Translations under genes and position numbers: made by a program | Assembly (NCBI GenBank): GCA_964527565.1 | Contig: CAZGOY010000020.1 | Location: 1 to 58,291, forward strand | Direction: 5' to 3' | DNA: 58,291 bases | Source of the DNA: JAGXQV01 sp964527565 | Lineage (GTDB): Bacteria > Pseudomonadota > Gammaproteobacteria > Burkholderiales > Sulfuricellaceae | Notes under the pieces: generated by a model | Database searches by the model: none | What the model saw: only the letters and a program-made list of their open reading frames with translations | What the model was told of the DNA's origin: nothing | Shown: positions 34,180 through 41,196 of the stretch, piece after piece | How the letters are laid out: every line of letters starts with the position of its first letter | Position numbering within the stretch: the stretch's first letter is position 1

Positions 34180-34871
34180 TGATGATCAATATGAAATTAT
34201 CCCGTAAAGCTGCCATCCTGATTGTCGACGACCATGCCATGGTGCGCGAAGGCATCGCCGAACTCATCAATCGTGAATCCGATATGGCCGTCTGCGGTGG
34301 TGCAGCGAGCGTGGAGGAGGCCTTGAAGCTGATACGGATAACGCCGCCGGACCTGGTCATCATCGACATTACCCTGGACGGCGTTTCCGGTTTTGAATTG
34401 CTGCATGCCATGAAACAGCATCATCCCGGCGTACTGGCGCTGATGATGTCGATGCACGACGAAAACCTCCATGCCGAACGTGCTCTGCGTGCCGGCGCCA
34501 AGGGTTACATCATGAAATGCGAGGCCTTCAACCTGGTGCTGGCGGCGATACGCCAAGTGCTGCGCGGCGAGTTGTTTCTCAGCGAAACCATGCGCAACCG
34601 CATGTTGCAGCGGCTGGTCGCACCGCAGGCACAAGCCAACGGCTCCCCCCTGGATTGCCTGACCGACCGGGAGCTGGAAGTGCTGCGGCTCACCGGCCAG
34701 GGCCTGGGCAATGCGGCCATCGCCGCCGCCTTGCACCGCAGCATCAAGACCATCGAGGCCAATCGTGCGCGCATCAAGGAAAAACTCAGCCTGAAAAATA
34801 ATGCGGATTACGTGCGTTTTGCCATTCAATGGGTGGAAACGTCACCGGGGCGGGAAACCCGGACGGAGTAG
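34179..34871 (+). CDS. LuxR-family response regulator
   Basis: A 230-residue regulator of the NarL/FixJ class. The receiver domain (about 11-128) has Asp17-Asp18 and phospho-acceptor Asp63 in DLVIIDITLDGVSGFE. The linker is followed by a LuxR-type helix-turn-helix (about 165-225: LTDRELEVLRLTGQGLGN, IAAALHRSIKTIEANRARI). ATG 34179 overlaps the kinase stop as TGATG; TTG 34176 or ATGs at 34182 and 34191 are alternatives. It is the probable partner of the NarX-type kinase upstream. Target promoters are unknown. Confidence 0.93.
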   Translation: MMINMKLSRKAAILIVDDHAMVREGIAELINRESDMAVCGGAASVEEALKLIRITPPDLVIIDITLDGVSGFELLHAMKQHHPGVLALMMSMHDENLHAERALRAGAKGYIMKCEAFNLVLAAIRQVLRGELFLSETMRNRMLQRLVAPQAQANGSPLDCLTDRELEVLRLTGQGLGNAAIAAALHRSIKTIEANRARIKEKLSLKNNADYVRFAIQWVETSPGRETRTE

Positions 34872-34972
34872 TGATGCACGCGAGAGAAATCGGGTAGAGA
34901 GAAAACGAGAGTTTCAGGCTCGGCCGCATTGGTTTACCATCACGGACTGATTTCCTTGTCCCCTCTCTGCGC

Positions 34973-36187
34973 ATGATTAAAATCGTCAACGTTTCCCAGC
35001 TCAAACCGGGCATGTATGTCCATGACCTCAATTGCGGCTGGATGGACCATCCCTTCACGCTCAACCAGTTCAAGCTCACCTCGCCGCAGCAGATCAAAAC
35101 CATTGCCGATGCCGGCTTGCACGAAGTGTATATCGATACCGGTAAAGGGCTGGATGTGGCCGACGCCCAGACGGTGGAGGAAGTCAGGGAGCAGCTCGAT
35201 GCCAAGCTGGTGGAAATTGCCACCCAAAAGCCCGAACCCCCGCACGTCCATGCCATGGCGGAAGAAATGGTCAAGGCGAGAAGGGCTTACAGCGAGGCCA
35301 ACCGCATCATTAGCGGCCTGATGAGCGACGTGCGCCTGGGCAAGCAGATCGAGACCGCGCAGGCTATTCAGGTGGTCGAGCAGATGACCAACTCGATCTT
35401 CCGCAACAAGGATGCCTTGCTGACGCTGACGCGCCTGCGCGGCAAGGACGATTACACCTTTCAGCATTCGGTGAGTGTGTGCACGCTGCTGGTTTCTTTC
35501 GCGCGCGTGCTGGAGCTCGACCGCGATACCATTCGCGAAATCGGGGTGGGCGCGCTGTTGCACGATGTCGGCAAGATGAAAGTGGCGGACAGTATTCTCA
35601 ACAAGCCGGGCAAGCTGACCGACGAGGAATTCGGCATCATGAAAAGCCATGTCGTGCACAGCCGCCTGCTGCTGGAAGACACGCCCGGCATGACTCAGGT
35701 GGGCATCGACGTGGCGGCGCAGCACCATGAGCGCTACGACGGCAGCGGCTATCCGAACGGGTTGAAGCAGGACGGGATTTCGCTGTACGGACAGATGGCG
35801 GCCATCGTCGACGTGTATGACGCCATCACCGCCGACCGCTGCTACCACAAGGGCATGGAAACCCCGGTGGCGCTGCGCAAGCTGGTGGAGTGGAGCAAGT
35901 TTCATTTCAACGAAAAACTGGTCCATGCTTTCGTGCGCTCGGTCGGCATCTATCCGGTCGGCACCCTGGTCAAGCTGGAAAGCGAAAAGCTCGGCGTGGT
36001 GTGCGAGCAGCACGAAAAGAATCTGTTGACCCCGAAAATTCGCGTCATTTACGACAGCAAGCGCAAGCAATTCCTTCCGCCCTGCGACATCGACCTGTCC
36101 AGGAGCGTCGGTAAGGGCGTCGCCGACCGCATCCTGGGCTACGAAGATCCGCAAGCCTGGAACATCGATCCGCTGAAATACGTTTAG
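34973..36187 (+). CDS. HD-GYP domain protein, putative c-di-GMP phosphodiesterase
   Basis: A 404-residue cytoplasmic protein. The N-terminal DUF3391-type region (about 1-130) starts with KIVNVSQLKPGMYVHDLNCG. The HD-GYP domain (about 160-330) is intact: QHSVSVCTLLVSFARVLELD, ALLHDVGKMKVADSILNKPG (metal-binding His-Asp), HHERYDGSGYPNGLKQD with the GYP motif, and DVYDAITADRCYHKGM. It probably hydrolyses c-di-GMP and so controls motility or biofilm formation. It stands 101 bases behind the regulator gene; joint transcription is possible. A family A palindrome follows. Confidence 0.93.
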   Translation: MIKIVNVSQLKPGMYVHDLNCGWMDHPFTLNQFKLTSPQQIKTIADAGLHEVYIDTGKGLDVADAQTVEEVREQLDAKLVEIATQKPEPPHVHAMAEEMVKARRAYSEANRIISGLMSDVRLGKQIETAQAIQVVEQMTNSIFRNKDALLTLTRLRGKDDYTFQHSVSVCTLLVSFARVLELDRDTIREIGVGALLHDVGKMKVADSILNKPGKLTDEEFGIMKSHVVHSRLLLEDTPGMTQVGIDVAAQHHERYDGSGYPNGLKQDGISLYGQMAAIVDVYDAITADRCYHKGMETPVALRKLVEWSKFHFNEKLVHAFVRSVGIYPVGTLVKLESEKLGVVCEQHEKNLLTPKIRVIYDSKRKQFLPPCDIDLSRSVGKGVADRILGYEDPQAWNIDPLKYV

Positions 36188-36224
36188 TCGGGACTGGTAG
36201 TCAGTCAAGTTAGAATTGCGCAAT

Positions 36225-36282
36225 GTAGGAGCGACCTCCTGGTCGCGAACCGCTGAATTCGCGACCAGGAGGTCGCTCCCAC
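36225..36282. repeat. Family A intergenic palindrome, copy 3 (HD-GYP/fmdB)
   Basis: Arms GGAGCGACCTCCTGGTCGCG and CGCGACCAGGAGGTCGCTCC are perfectly complementary over at least 20 bases around a short loop, flanked by GTA and CAC. It lies 37 bases after the HD-GYP stop. The stem could end or protect the upstream transcript, but no T-run follows. Sequence is closest to the copy at 42390 (GCGACC type rather than GCGGCC). Confidence 0.92.
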
Positions 36283-36395
36283 GAGCCGTGGTTTCAGGTT
36301 GACTACTGCTAGCCGGGATGCGCCGCCAAGCCACCCGGAAGCGCCCCCTCTTGCAAAGCCGCAAACTATCCCCAGTTAGCCCTTGTATTTTTGGG

Positions 36396-36401
36396 TATAA
36401 T
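36396..36401 (+). promoter_or_regulatory. Candidate -10 box (TATAAT) for fmdB-DUF502
   Basis: A perfect TATAAT stands 29 bases before the zinc-ribbon ATG. The -35 region is poor: CAGTTA at 36373-36378 has 17-base spacing. Transcription would start near 36408, giving a short leader that just includes the AGGAG ribosome site. Confidence 0.5.
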
Positions 36402-36430
36402 TCCACGTTTTGCGAATTCAGGAGCTGGCT

Positions 36431-36676
36431 ATGCCGATTTACGAATATCGTTGTTCTTCCTGCGGTTTTCAGCAGGAACACATGCAGAAGATGAGTGATG
36501 CGCTGCTGACCACTTGCCCGGAATGCGGCAAGGAAACCTATGCCAAGATGCTTTCCGCCGCCGGTTTCCAGTTGAAGGGCAGCGGCTGGTATCAGAGCGA
36601 TTTCAAGGGGGGCGCCAAACCCAAGGAAGAGGCGGCGCCGTCTTGCGGCGGGGGCGGCTGTTGCTGCGCTAGCTGA
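36431..36676 (+). CDS. FmdB-family zinc ribbon protein
   Basis: An 81-residue putative regulatory protein. MPIYEYRCSSCGFQQEHMQK opens the FmdB/CxxC_CxxC_SSSS domain: two CxxC pairs (CSSC and CPEC) bind one zinc (residues about 8-34). The AGFQLKGSGWYQSDF segment follows, then a glycine/cysteine-rich tail (SCGGGGCCCAS) whose clustered cysteines may bind an additional metal. Function is unknown in general; the gene is commonly next to DUF502 and aspS in betaproteobacteria, as here. Start ATG 36431 follows AGGAG. Confidence 0.9.
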   Translation: MPIYEYRCSSCGFQQEHMQKMSDALLTTCPECGKETYAKMLSAAGFQLKGSGWYQSDFKGGAKPKEEAAPSCGGGGCCCAS

Positions 36677-37305
36677 TGCTCAAGCGTTATTTCCTCACCG
36701 GTCTGCTGATCTGGGCGCCGCTCGGCATTACCGTATGGGTGCTGAAACTGCTGATCGGCGCCATGGATCAGAGCCTGCTGCTGTTGCCGGATTATTGGCG
36801 GCCGGAAAGCATAATCGGTATGTCCCTGCCGGGTCTGGGGGTGATTCTGACCCTGGGCGTGGTGTTGCTCACCGGTTTGCTGACGGCGAATATCGTCGGT
36901 CAGCGCCTGATCCGTTTCTGGGAAAGCCTGCTGGCGCGCATCCCGGTGGTGAAGTCGATTTACTACAGTGTGAAGCAGGTCAGCGATACGCTGTTTTCCG
37001 GCAGCGGCGAAGCGTTCCGCAAAGTGCTGCTGGTGCGCTATCCGCATCCGCAGGCCTGGTCGCTGGCTTTCCAGACCGCCATTCCGTTTCGCGGTGTCGG
37101 CGAGCGGCTGGATGGCGAATATGTCGGCGTGTTCATCCCGACGACGCCCAGCCCGGTGAACGGTTTTTACTTTTTCGTGAAGAAAAGTGAAACCATCGAG
37201 CTCAACATCAATGTCGATGAAGCGCTGAAATACATCGTTTCCATGGGGGTGGTGGTCTCGCCCGAAAAGCCTGTTGTCAGCACGGCCGATTACCCCGGCG
37301 ACTAA
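36676..37305 (+). CDS. DUF502 family membrane protein
   Basis: A 209-residue inner-membrane protein of unknown function. It has two N-terminal membrane segments (YFLTGLLIWAPLGITVWVL, about 5-25, and LPGLGVILTLGVVLLTGLLT, about 51-70). A conserved cytoplasmic part follows, with ARIPVVKSIYYSVKQVSDTL (about 87-106) and GVFIPTTPSPVNGFYFFV. Its ATG overlaps the stop of the zinc-ribbon gene (TGATG). The conserved order fmdB-DUF502-aspS suggests a shared transcript but reveals no role. Confidence 0.9.
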   Translation: MLKRYFLTGLLIWAPLGITVWVLKLLIGAMDQSLLLLPDYWRPESIIGMSLPGLGVILTLGVVLLTGLLTANIVGQRLIRFWESLLARIPVVKSIYYSVKQVSDTLFSGSGEAFRKVLLVRYPHPQAWSLAFQTAIPFRGVGERLDGEYVGVFIPTTPSPVNGFYFFVKKSETIELNINVDEALKYIVSMGVVVSPEKPVVSTADYPGD

Positions 37306-37362
37306 AACCCCAACCTGCTTCTTCCCCTGAATTTCCCCTCTTTTTACTGTTGAAAACTCATC

Positions 37363-39156
37363 ATGCGAACTCATTACTGTGGCGAACCGAACCGTAACCA
37401 TCTGCAACAAACCGTAACCCTGTGCGGCTGGGCGCACCGCCGCCGCGACCACGGCGGCGTCATCTTCATCGATTTGCGCGACCGCGAGGGACTGGTGCAG
37501 GTGGTGTGCGACCCGGATCGGGCCGAGACCTTCGCCAATGCCGAAAAAATTCGCAACGAATTCGTGCTGAAAGTGACCGGCGTGGTGCGCGACCGTCCCG
37601 CAGGCACCGTCAACCCCAATCTTTCCACCGGCGAGATCGAAGTGCTGGCGCACACCATCGAGATTCTCAATGCTTCCGCCACGCCGCCCTTTCAGCTTGA
37701 TGAGGAAAATCTCAGTGAAAACGTGCGCCTGACGCACCGTTACATCGACCTGCGCCGCCCGCAGATGCAGGCCAACATGAAGTTGCGTTACCGCGTCGCC
37801 AAGACCTTGCGCGATGCGCTCGACGGTCACGGCTTCATGGAAATCGAAACGCCGATGCTGACGCGCTCTACGCCGGAAGGCGCGCGCGACTACCTGGTGC
37901 CGTCGCGCGTCCACCCCGGCCAGTTCTTCGCCCTGCCGCAGTCGCCGCAATTGTTCAAGCAGTTGCTGATGGTGTCCGGCTTCGACCGTTATTTCCAGAT
38001 CGTCAAATGTTTCCGCGACGAGGATTTGCGCGCCGACCGCCAGCCCGAATTCACCCAGGTGGATATCGAAACCTCGTTCATGGACGAAAAGGCCATCACC
38101 GCCCTGGTCGAGGACATGCTGCGCAAGCTGTTCCAGAGCGTGATGAACGTCGAATTGCCCGACCCGCTGCCGCGTCTCACCTACAAGGAGGCCATGGCGC
38201 GCTACGGTTCGGACAAGCCCGACCTTCGCGTGACGCTGGAGCTGACCGAATTGACCGACGTGATGAAGGATGTTGACTTTAAGGTCTTCAGCGCCCCCGC
38301 CAGTGCCGCCAACGGGCGCGTGGCTGCATTGCGCGTGCCCGGCGGCGCCGAGATCAGCCGCAGCGAAATCGATGCCTACACCCAGTTCGTCGGCATCTAC
38401 GGTTCTAGGGGGCTGGCCTGGATCAAGGTCAACGATGTCGCCAAGGGGCGCGACGGCCTGCAATCGCCGATCGTCAAGAACCTGCACGATGCCGCGTTGA
38501 AAGCGGTCATCGAGCGCACCGGCGCCACCGACGGCGACCTGATTTTCTTCGGCGCCGACAAGGCCAAGGTGGTCAACGAAGCCTTGGGCGCCTTGCGCGT
38601 CAAGGTCGGCCACGAGCGCGGCTTGCTGACTGGCGAGGCCTGGAAGCCCTTGTGGGTGGTGGATTTCCCGATGTTCGAATACAACGAGGATGAAAAACGC
38701 TGGGATGCCCTGCATCACCCCTTTACCGCGCCGTTCGACGGACACGAGGACTATCTGTCCAGCGATCCCGGCAAGGCGCTTTCCAAGGCTTACGACATCG
38801 TGTTGAACGGCTGGGAAATCGGCGGCGGTTCGGTGCGTATCCATCGCCAGGACGTGCAGTCCAAGGTGTTCGGCGCCCTCAATATCAGCCCCGAGGAAGC
38901 GCAGGAGAAATTCGGCTTCCTGCTCGAAGCCCTGCAATTCGGCGCGCCGCCCCACGGCGGCCTGGCTCTTGGCCTGGACCGCCTGGTCACGCTGATGGCC
39001 GGCGCGGAATCCATCCGCGACGTCATCGCCTTCCCCAAGACCCAGCGCGCCGCCTGCCTGCTGACCAATGCGCCGAACGCGGTCGATGAAAAACAGTTGA
39101 AGGAATTGCACATCCGCCTGCGCCAGCAGATGCAGACGCAGGTGGAGGTCAACTAG
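37363..39156 (+). CDS. aspS: Aspartyl-tRNA synthetase (probably non-discriminating)
   Basis: Charges tRNA-Asp with aspartate. The product has 597 residues, class II. An N-terminal OB-fold anticodon-binding domain (CGWAHRRRDHGGVIFIDLRD) is followed by motif 2 (FRDEDLRADRQPEFTQVDIE), a GAD insertion domain (about 280-420) and motif 3 (GGLALGLDRLVTLMAG). His30 in RRRDHGG and Gly81 occupy the positions that make the Pseudomonas aeruginosa enzyme non-discriminating, whereas enterobacterial enzymes have other residues there. It may therefore also charge tRNA-Asn with Asp for amidation by GatCAB. No Shine-Dalgarno is obvious before the ATG. Confidence 0.97.
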   Translation: MRTHYCGEPNRNHLQQTVTLCGWAHRRRDHGGVIFIDLRDREGLVQVVCDPDRAETFANAEKIRNEFVLKVTGVVRDRPAGTVNPNLSTGEIEVLAHTIEILNASATPPFQLDEENLSENVRLTHRYIDLRRPQMQANMKLRYRVAKTLRDALDGHGFMEIETPMLTRSTPEGARDYLVPSRVHPGQFFALPQSPQLFKQLLMVSGFDRYFQIVKCFRDEDLRADRQPEFTQVDIETSFMDEKAITALVEDMLRKLFQSVMNVELPDPLPRLTYKEAMARYGSDKPDLRVTLELTELTDVMKDVDFKVFSAPASAANGRVAALRVPGGAEISRSEIDAYTQFVGIYGSRGLAWIKVNDVAKGRDGLQSPIVKNLHDAALKAVIERTGATDGDLIFFGADKAKVVNEALGALRVKVGHERGLLTGEAWKPLWVVDFPMFEYNEDEKRWDALHHPFTAPFDGHEDYLSSDPGKALSKAYDIVLNGWEIGGGSVRIHRQDVQSKVFGALNISPEEAQEKFGFLLEALQFGAPPHGGLALGLDRLVTLMAGAESIRDVIAFPKTQRAACLLTNAPNAVDEKQLKELHIRLRQQMQTQVEVN

Positions 39157-39173
39157 GCGGGTTTTCGGCAGCC

Positions 39174-39250
39174 GTAGGGTGCAATCCGCGAAGCGCATTG
39201 CACCGGATGTAACATACGGCGGATTACGGCTGGCGCCTAATCCGCCCTAC
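39174..39250. repeat. Family B intergenic palindrome (aspS/citE-like)
   Basis: GTAGGG and CCCTAC close an element containing two hairpins: GGTGCAAT-ccgcgaagcgc-ATTGCACC and GGCGGATT-acggctggcgcc-TAATCCGCC. It lies between convergent genes and could end both transcripts. The left half matches the copy at 58203; the right half has diverged. Confidence 0.85.
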
Positions 39251-39276
39251 GAGTTCTGGCGAAGGCGGGGGCAAGG

Positions 39277-40158
39277 CTACCCGCCCCGCTGGCCCAGCTT
39301 GTCGAGCATTTCCTGAACTGCCAGCAGGCGTTTGGCGCTTTCGACGTGCAGGCTTTCCACCAGGCGTCCGTTGACCACCGCCACCCCGCATCCCACGGCA
39401 TTGGCGTCGGCCATTGCCGCAATGATGCGGCGCGCATGGTCGAGGTTGGCCTGCTTCGGCGTGAAGGCATCTTTGGCGAAAGAAATCTGGTAGGGGTGGA
39501 TCAGCGCCTTGCCGTCGAAGCCCAGTTCGCATCCCAAGCGGCAGGCGGTTTCAAAGGCGTGCATGTCCTTGAGTTCGGAGTGGATGCCGTCGATGATCGA
39601 AATCCCGTGCGCGCGCGCCGCCAGCAGGCAGTGCGACAGGCTGTAGAGCAGCGGCAGGCGCTCCAGGGTAACCTGCGCGTGCAGTGCATGGATCAGGTCG
39701 GTGGTGCCCATCACCATGCAGGCGATGCGTTCCGATGCGCCGGCGATTTCCTCCGCGTGCAGCACGCCGAGCGGTGTCTCGACCTGCACCATGATGGGCA
39801 AGTGCGCGCCACCAGCGGCGTCCAGCGCCTTCAGGGCGGCTAGCACATCTTCGCGGCTTTCGATTTCCGGGAACAGGATGGCGTCTGCACCGCAATCCGC
39901 CACCGCCCTCAGGTCATCCACCCCCCACGGCGTATCCAGTCCGTTGATGCGCACCACCCGTTCGCGCTGACCGTAACCCCCCTGGCGGATGGCTTCGGCC
40001 ACGTTGCGGCGCGCATCTTCCTTCATGACCGGCAGCACCGGGTCTTCCAGGTCGAATATCAGGCTGTCGACCGGCAGGTCGCGCGCCTTTTCCAGGTAGC
40101 GCGGGGTGCTGCCGGGAAGATGCAGCATGGAGCGGCGGGGGCGGTAATGCGGGTTCAT
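39277..40158 (-). CDS. CitE/HpcH-family CoA-ester lyase (malyl-CoA-type)
   Basis: A 293-residue TIM-barrel enzyme of the HpcH/HpaI aldolase, citrate-lyase beta family. It has RSMLHLPGSTPRYLEKARDL (about 9-28), DSLIFDLEDPVLPVMKEDAR with metal and CoA determinants, RINGLDTPWGVDDL, ILFPEIESREDV (metal-binding Glu) and GFDGKALIHPYQI. This group includes malyl-CoA, citramalyl-CoA and beta-methylmalyl-CoA lyases; the genuine substrate cannot be chosen from sequence. No citrate lyase alpha or gamma subunits are nearby, which argues against true CitE. It is divergent from a HutC-type regulator and close to a malic enzyme, so a C2/C4 acid role is plausible. AGGAGAC precedes the start. Confidence 0.88.
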   Translation of the reverse strand: MNPHYRPRRSMLHLPGSTPRYLEKARDLPVDSLIFDLEDPVLPVMKEDARRNVAEAIRQGGYGQRERVVRINGLDTPWGVDDLRAVADCGADAILFPEIESREDVLAALKALDAAGGAHLPIMVQVETPLGVLHAEEIAGASERIACMVMGTTDLIHALHAQVTLERLPLLYSLSHCLLAARAHGISIIDGIHSELKDMHAFETACRLGCELGFDGKALIHPYQISFAKDAFTPKQANLDHARRIIAAMADANAVGCGVAVVNGRLVESLHVESAKRLLAVQEMLDKLGQRGG

Positions 40159-40214
40159 GGAAACGTCTCCTGTCTGGGGTGGGGGGATTGCGCGAGTGCG
40201 CGCAACGAATAATT

Positions 40215-40228
40215 TCTTCTGTAGAAGA
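40215..40228. promoter_or_regulatory. Candidate operator in the citE-like leader
   Basis: TCTTCTGTAGAAGA is a 14-base dyad with perfect 6-base arms, located in the predicted 5' leader of the lyase gene between its promoter and its start. Its TCTT...AAGA arms resemble those of the dyad at 40319. It could bind the divergent GntR-type regulator. Confidence 0.5.
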
Positions 40229-40247
40229 CTGACAGATAATATGCCAA

Positions 40248-40276
40248 AATATATTTGACTGTATGACCCATGTCAA
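40248..40276 (-). promoter_or_regulatory. Sigma-70 promoter for the citE-like lyase
   Basis: On the minus strand, TTGACA (40276-40271), a 17-base spacer and TATATT (40253-40248) make a near-consensus promoter. Transcription should start near 40241, leaving a leader of about 80 bases. The -35 element lies within the 40257-40290 dyad, so binding there would compete with RNA polymerase. Confidence 0.78.
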
Positions 40277-40290
40277 CATGGTCAGCAGTC
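40257..40290. promoter_or_regulatory. Candidate operator: 34-base imperfect dyad
   Basis: Outer arms GACTG/CAGTC and inner arms TGACCCATG/CATGGTCA are arranged symmetrically about TCAA. The dyad covers the -35 box and spacer of the lyase promoter. Size and position suit a dimeric regulator, most simply the GntR-type product encoded divergently. Confidence 0.5.
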
Positions 40291-40318
40291 GGCTTACATA
40301 ACTTGGCTTATATCTTAT

Positions 40319-40332
40319 GTCTTATACAAGAC
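40319..40332. promoter_or_regulatory. Candidate operator next to gntR promoter
   Basis: GTCTTATACAAGAC has perfect 5-base arms (GTCTT/AAGAC) around ATAC, similar to sites of HutC-subfamily GntR regulators. It ends 2 bases before the -35 box of the regulator's own promoter, suitable for autoregulation. Confidence 0.6.
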
Positions 40333-40334
40333 TA

Positions 40335-40364
40335 TTGACGGCGGTTTTTTGTTCATGCTATAAA
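40335..40364 (+). promoter_or_regulatory. Sigma-70 promoter of the gntR-type gene (leaderless)
   Basis: TTGACG (40335-40340), an 18-base spacer and TATAAA (40359-40364) precede the regulator ATG at 40373 by only 8 bases. The expected transcript start (about 40370-40373) coincides with the start codon, and no Shine-Dalgarno sequence is present. The mRNA is therefore probably leaderless. Confidence 0.7.
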
Positions 40365-40372
40365 GGGCGCAT

Positions 40373-41107
40373 ATGACAAAGTCTCACTCCACCCCCACCT
40401 TTCGTCCGCTTTACGAGCAGATCAAGATACTCATCACCCAGAGTCTGGTGGCGGGCGAATGGCATCCGGGGGAATCCATCCCCAGCGAACTGGAACTGGC
40501 CAACCGCTTCAAGGTCAGCCAGGGAACGGTGCGCAAGGCCATCGACGAGCTGGCGGCGGAAAATATCCTGATCCGGCGCCAGGGCAAGGGAACTTTCGTT
40601 GCCTCTCATACCGAGGAGCACAGTCAGTATCATTTCCTGCGCATGGTGGAAATCCACGGCAAGAAGGAGGAGCCGATCAACCAGGTGCTGTTCTGCAAGC
40701 GCGCCAAGGCCGACAGCGACGTCGCCGACCGCCTGGAACTGAAGCGCGGCGCGCCGGTGGTGATCTTGCGCCGCCTGCTGCGATTGTCGGGAGAAGCGGT
40801 GATCCTCGATGACATCTGGCTGTCGGCCACCCTGTTCAAGGGGCTGTCGGAGGGCATGATCGACGAATACGCAGGCACGCTCTACAGCCTCTATGAAACG
40901 CGCTACGGCACCCGCATCATCCGTGCCGAGGAGCGTATCCAGGCCGTCGCGGCGCAAGCGCCGGTCACCGAACTGCTGGACGTGCCTGCCGGCACGCCGC
41001 TGCTGGACATTCACCGCATTGCCTATACCTATGGCGATAAGCCGGTCGAGCTGCGTTCCAGCAAATGCAACACCCGGCATCACTGTTATTTGAACGAATT
41101 GGGGTAG
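40373..41107 (+). CDS. GntR-family regulator, HutC subfamily (UTRA domain)
   Basis: A 244-residue transcription factor. The winged helix (about 10-80) contains PLYEQIKILITQSLVAGEWH, IPSELELANRFKVSQGTVRK and ILIRRQGKGTFVASH, all typical of GntR. A UTRA ligand-binding domain (about 95-240) follows, with the RLLRLSGEAVILDDIWLS and ELRSSKCNTRHHCYLNELG elements of the HutC group. It is encoded divergently from the CitE-like lyase, so it probably represses that gene and itself, released by a small acid or acyl metabolite; the ligand is unknown. Translation appears to start without a leader. Confidence 0.92.
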   Translation: MTKSHSTPTFRPLYEQIKILITQSLVAGEWHPGESIPSELELANRFKVSQGTVRKAIDELAAENILIRRQGKGTFVASHTEEHSQYHFLRMVEIHGKKEEPINQVLFCKRAKADSDVADRLELKRGAPVVILRRLLRLSGEAVILDDIWLSATLFKGLSEGMIDEYAGTLYSLYETRYGTRIIRAEERIQAVAAQAPVTELLDVPAGTPLLDIHRIAYTYGDKPVELRSSKCNTRHHCYLNELG

Positions 41108-41196
41108 CTGGGGCCGGGTGCCGCGTGCCGGGCGGATGCGTCCGGTGTCCGTCATCCGGGGCTGGCTCCCGGAACGCAGCACTCAGGACTGAGGCC

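Noticed and set aside
36225..36282. Intergenic palindromes as a CRISPR array
   Set aside because: Copies are kilobases apart, without regular spacers or cas genes.
36592..39198. Long open frame (868 codons) on the minus strand opposite aspS and DUF502
   Set aside because: It is antisense to two genes with strong family motifs, has histidine-, glutamine- and alanine-rich composition without domains, and reflects codon bias in GC-rich DNA.
39277..40158. True citrate lyase beta subunit (citE)
   Set aside because: No citD, citF or citC/G/X genes nearby, and the family contains many free-standing CoA-ester lyases; kept as a family-level call.
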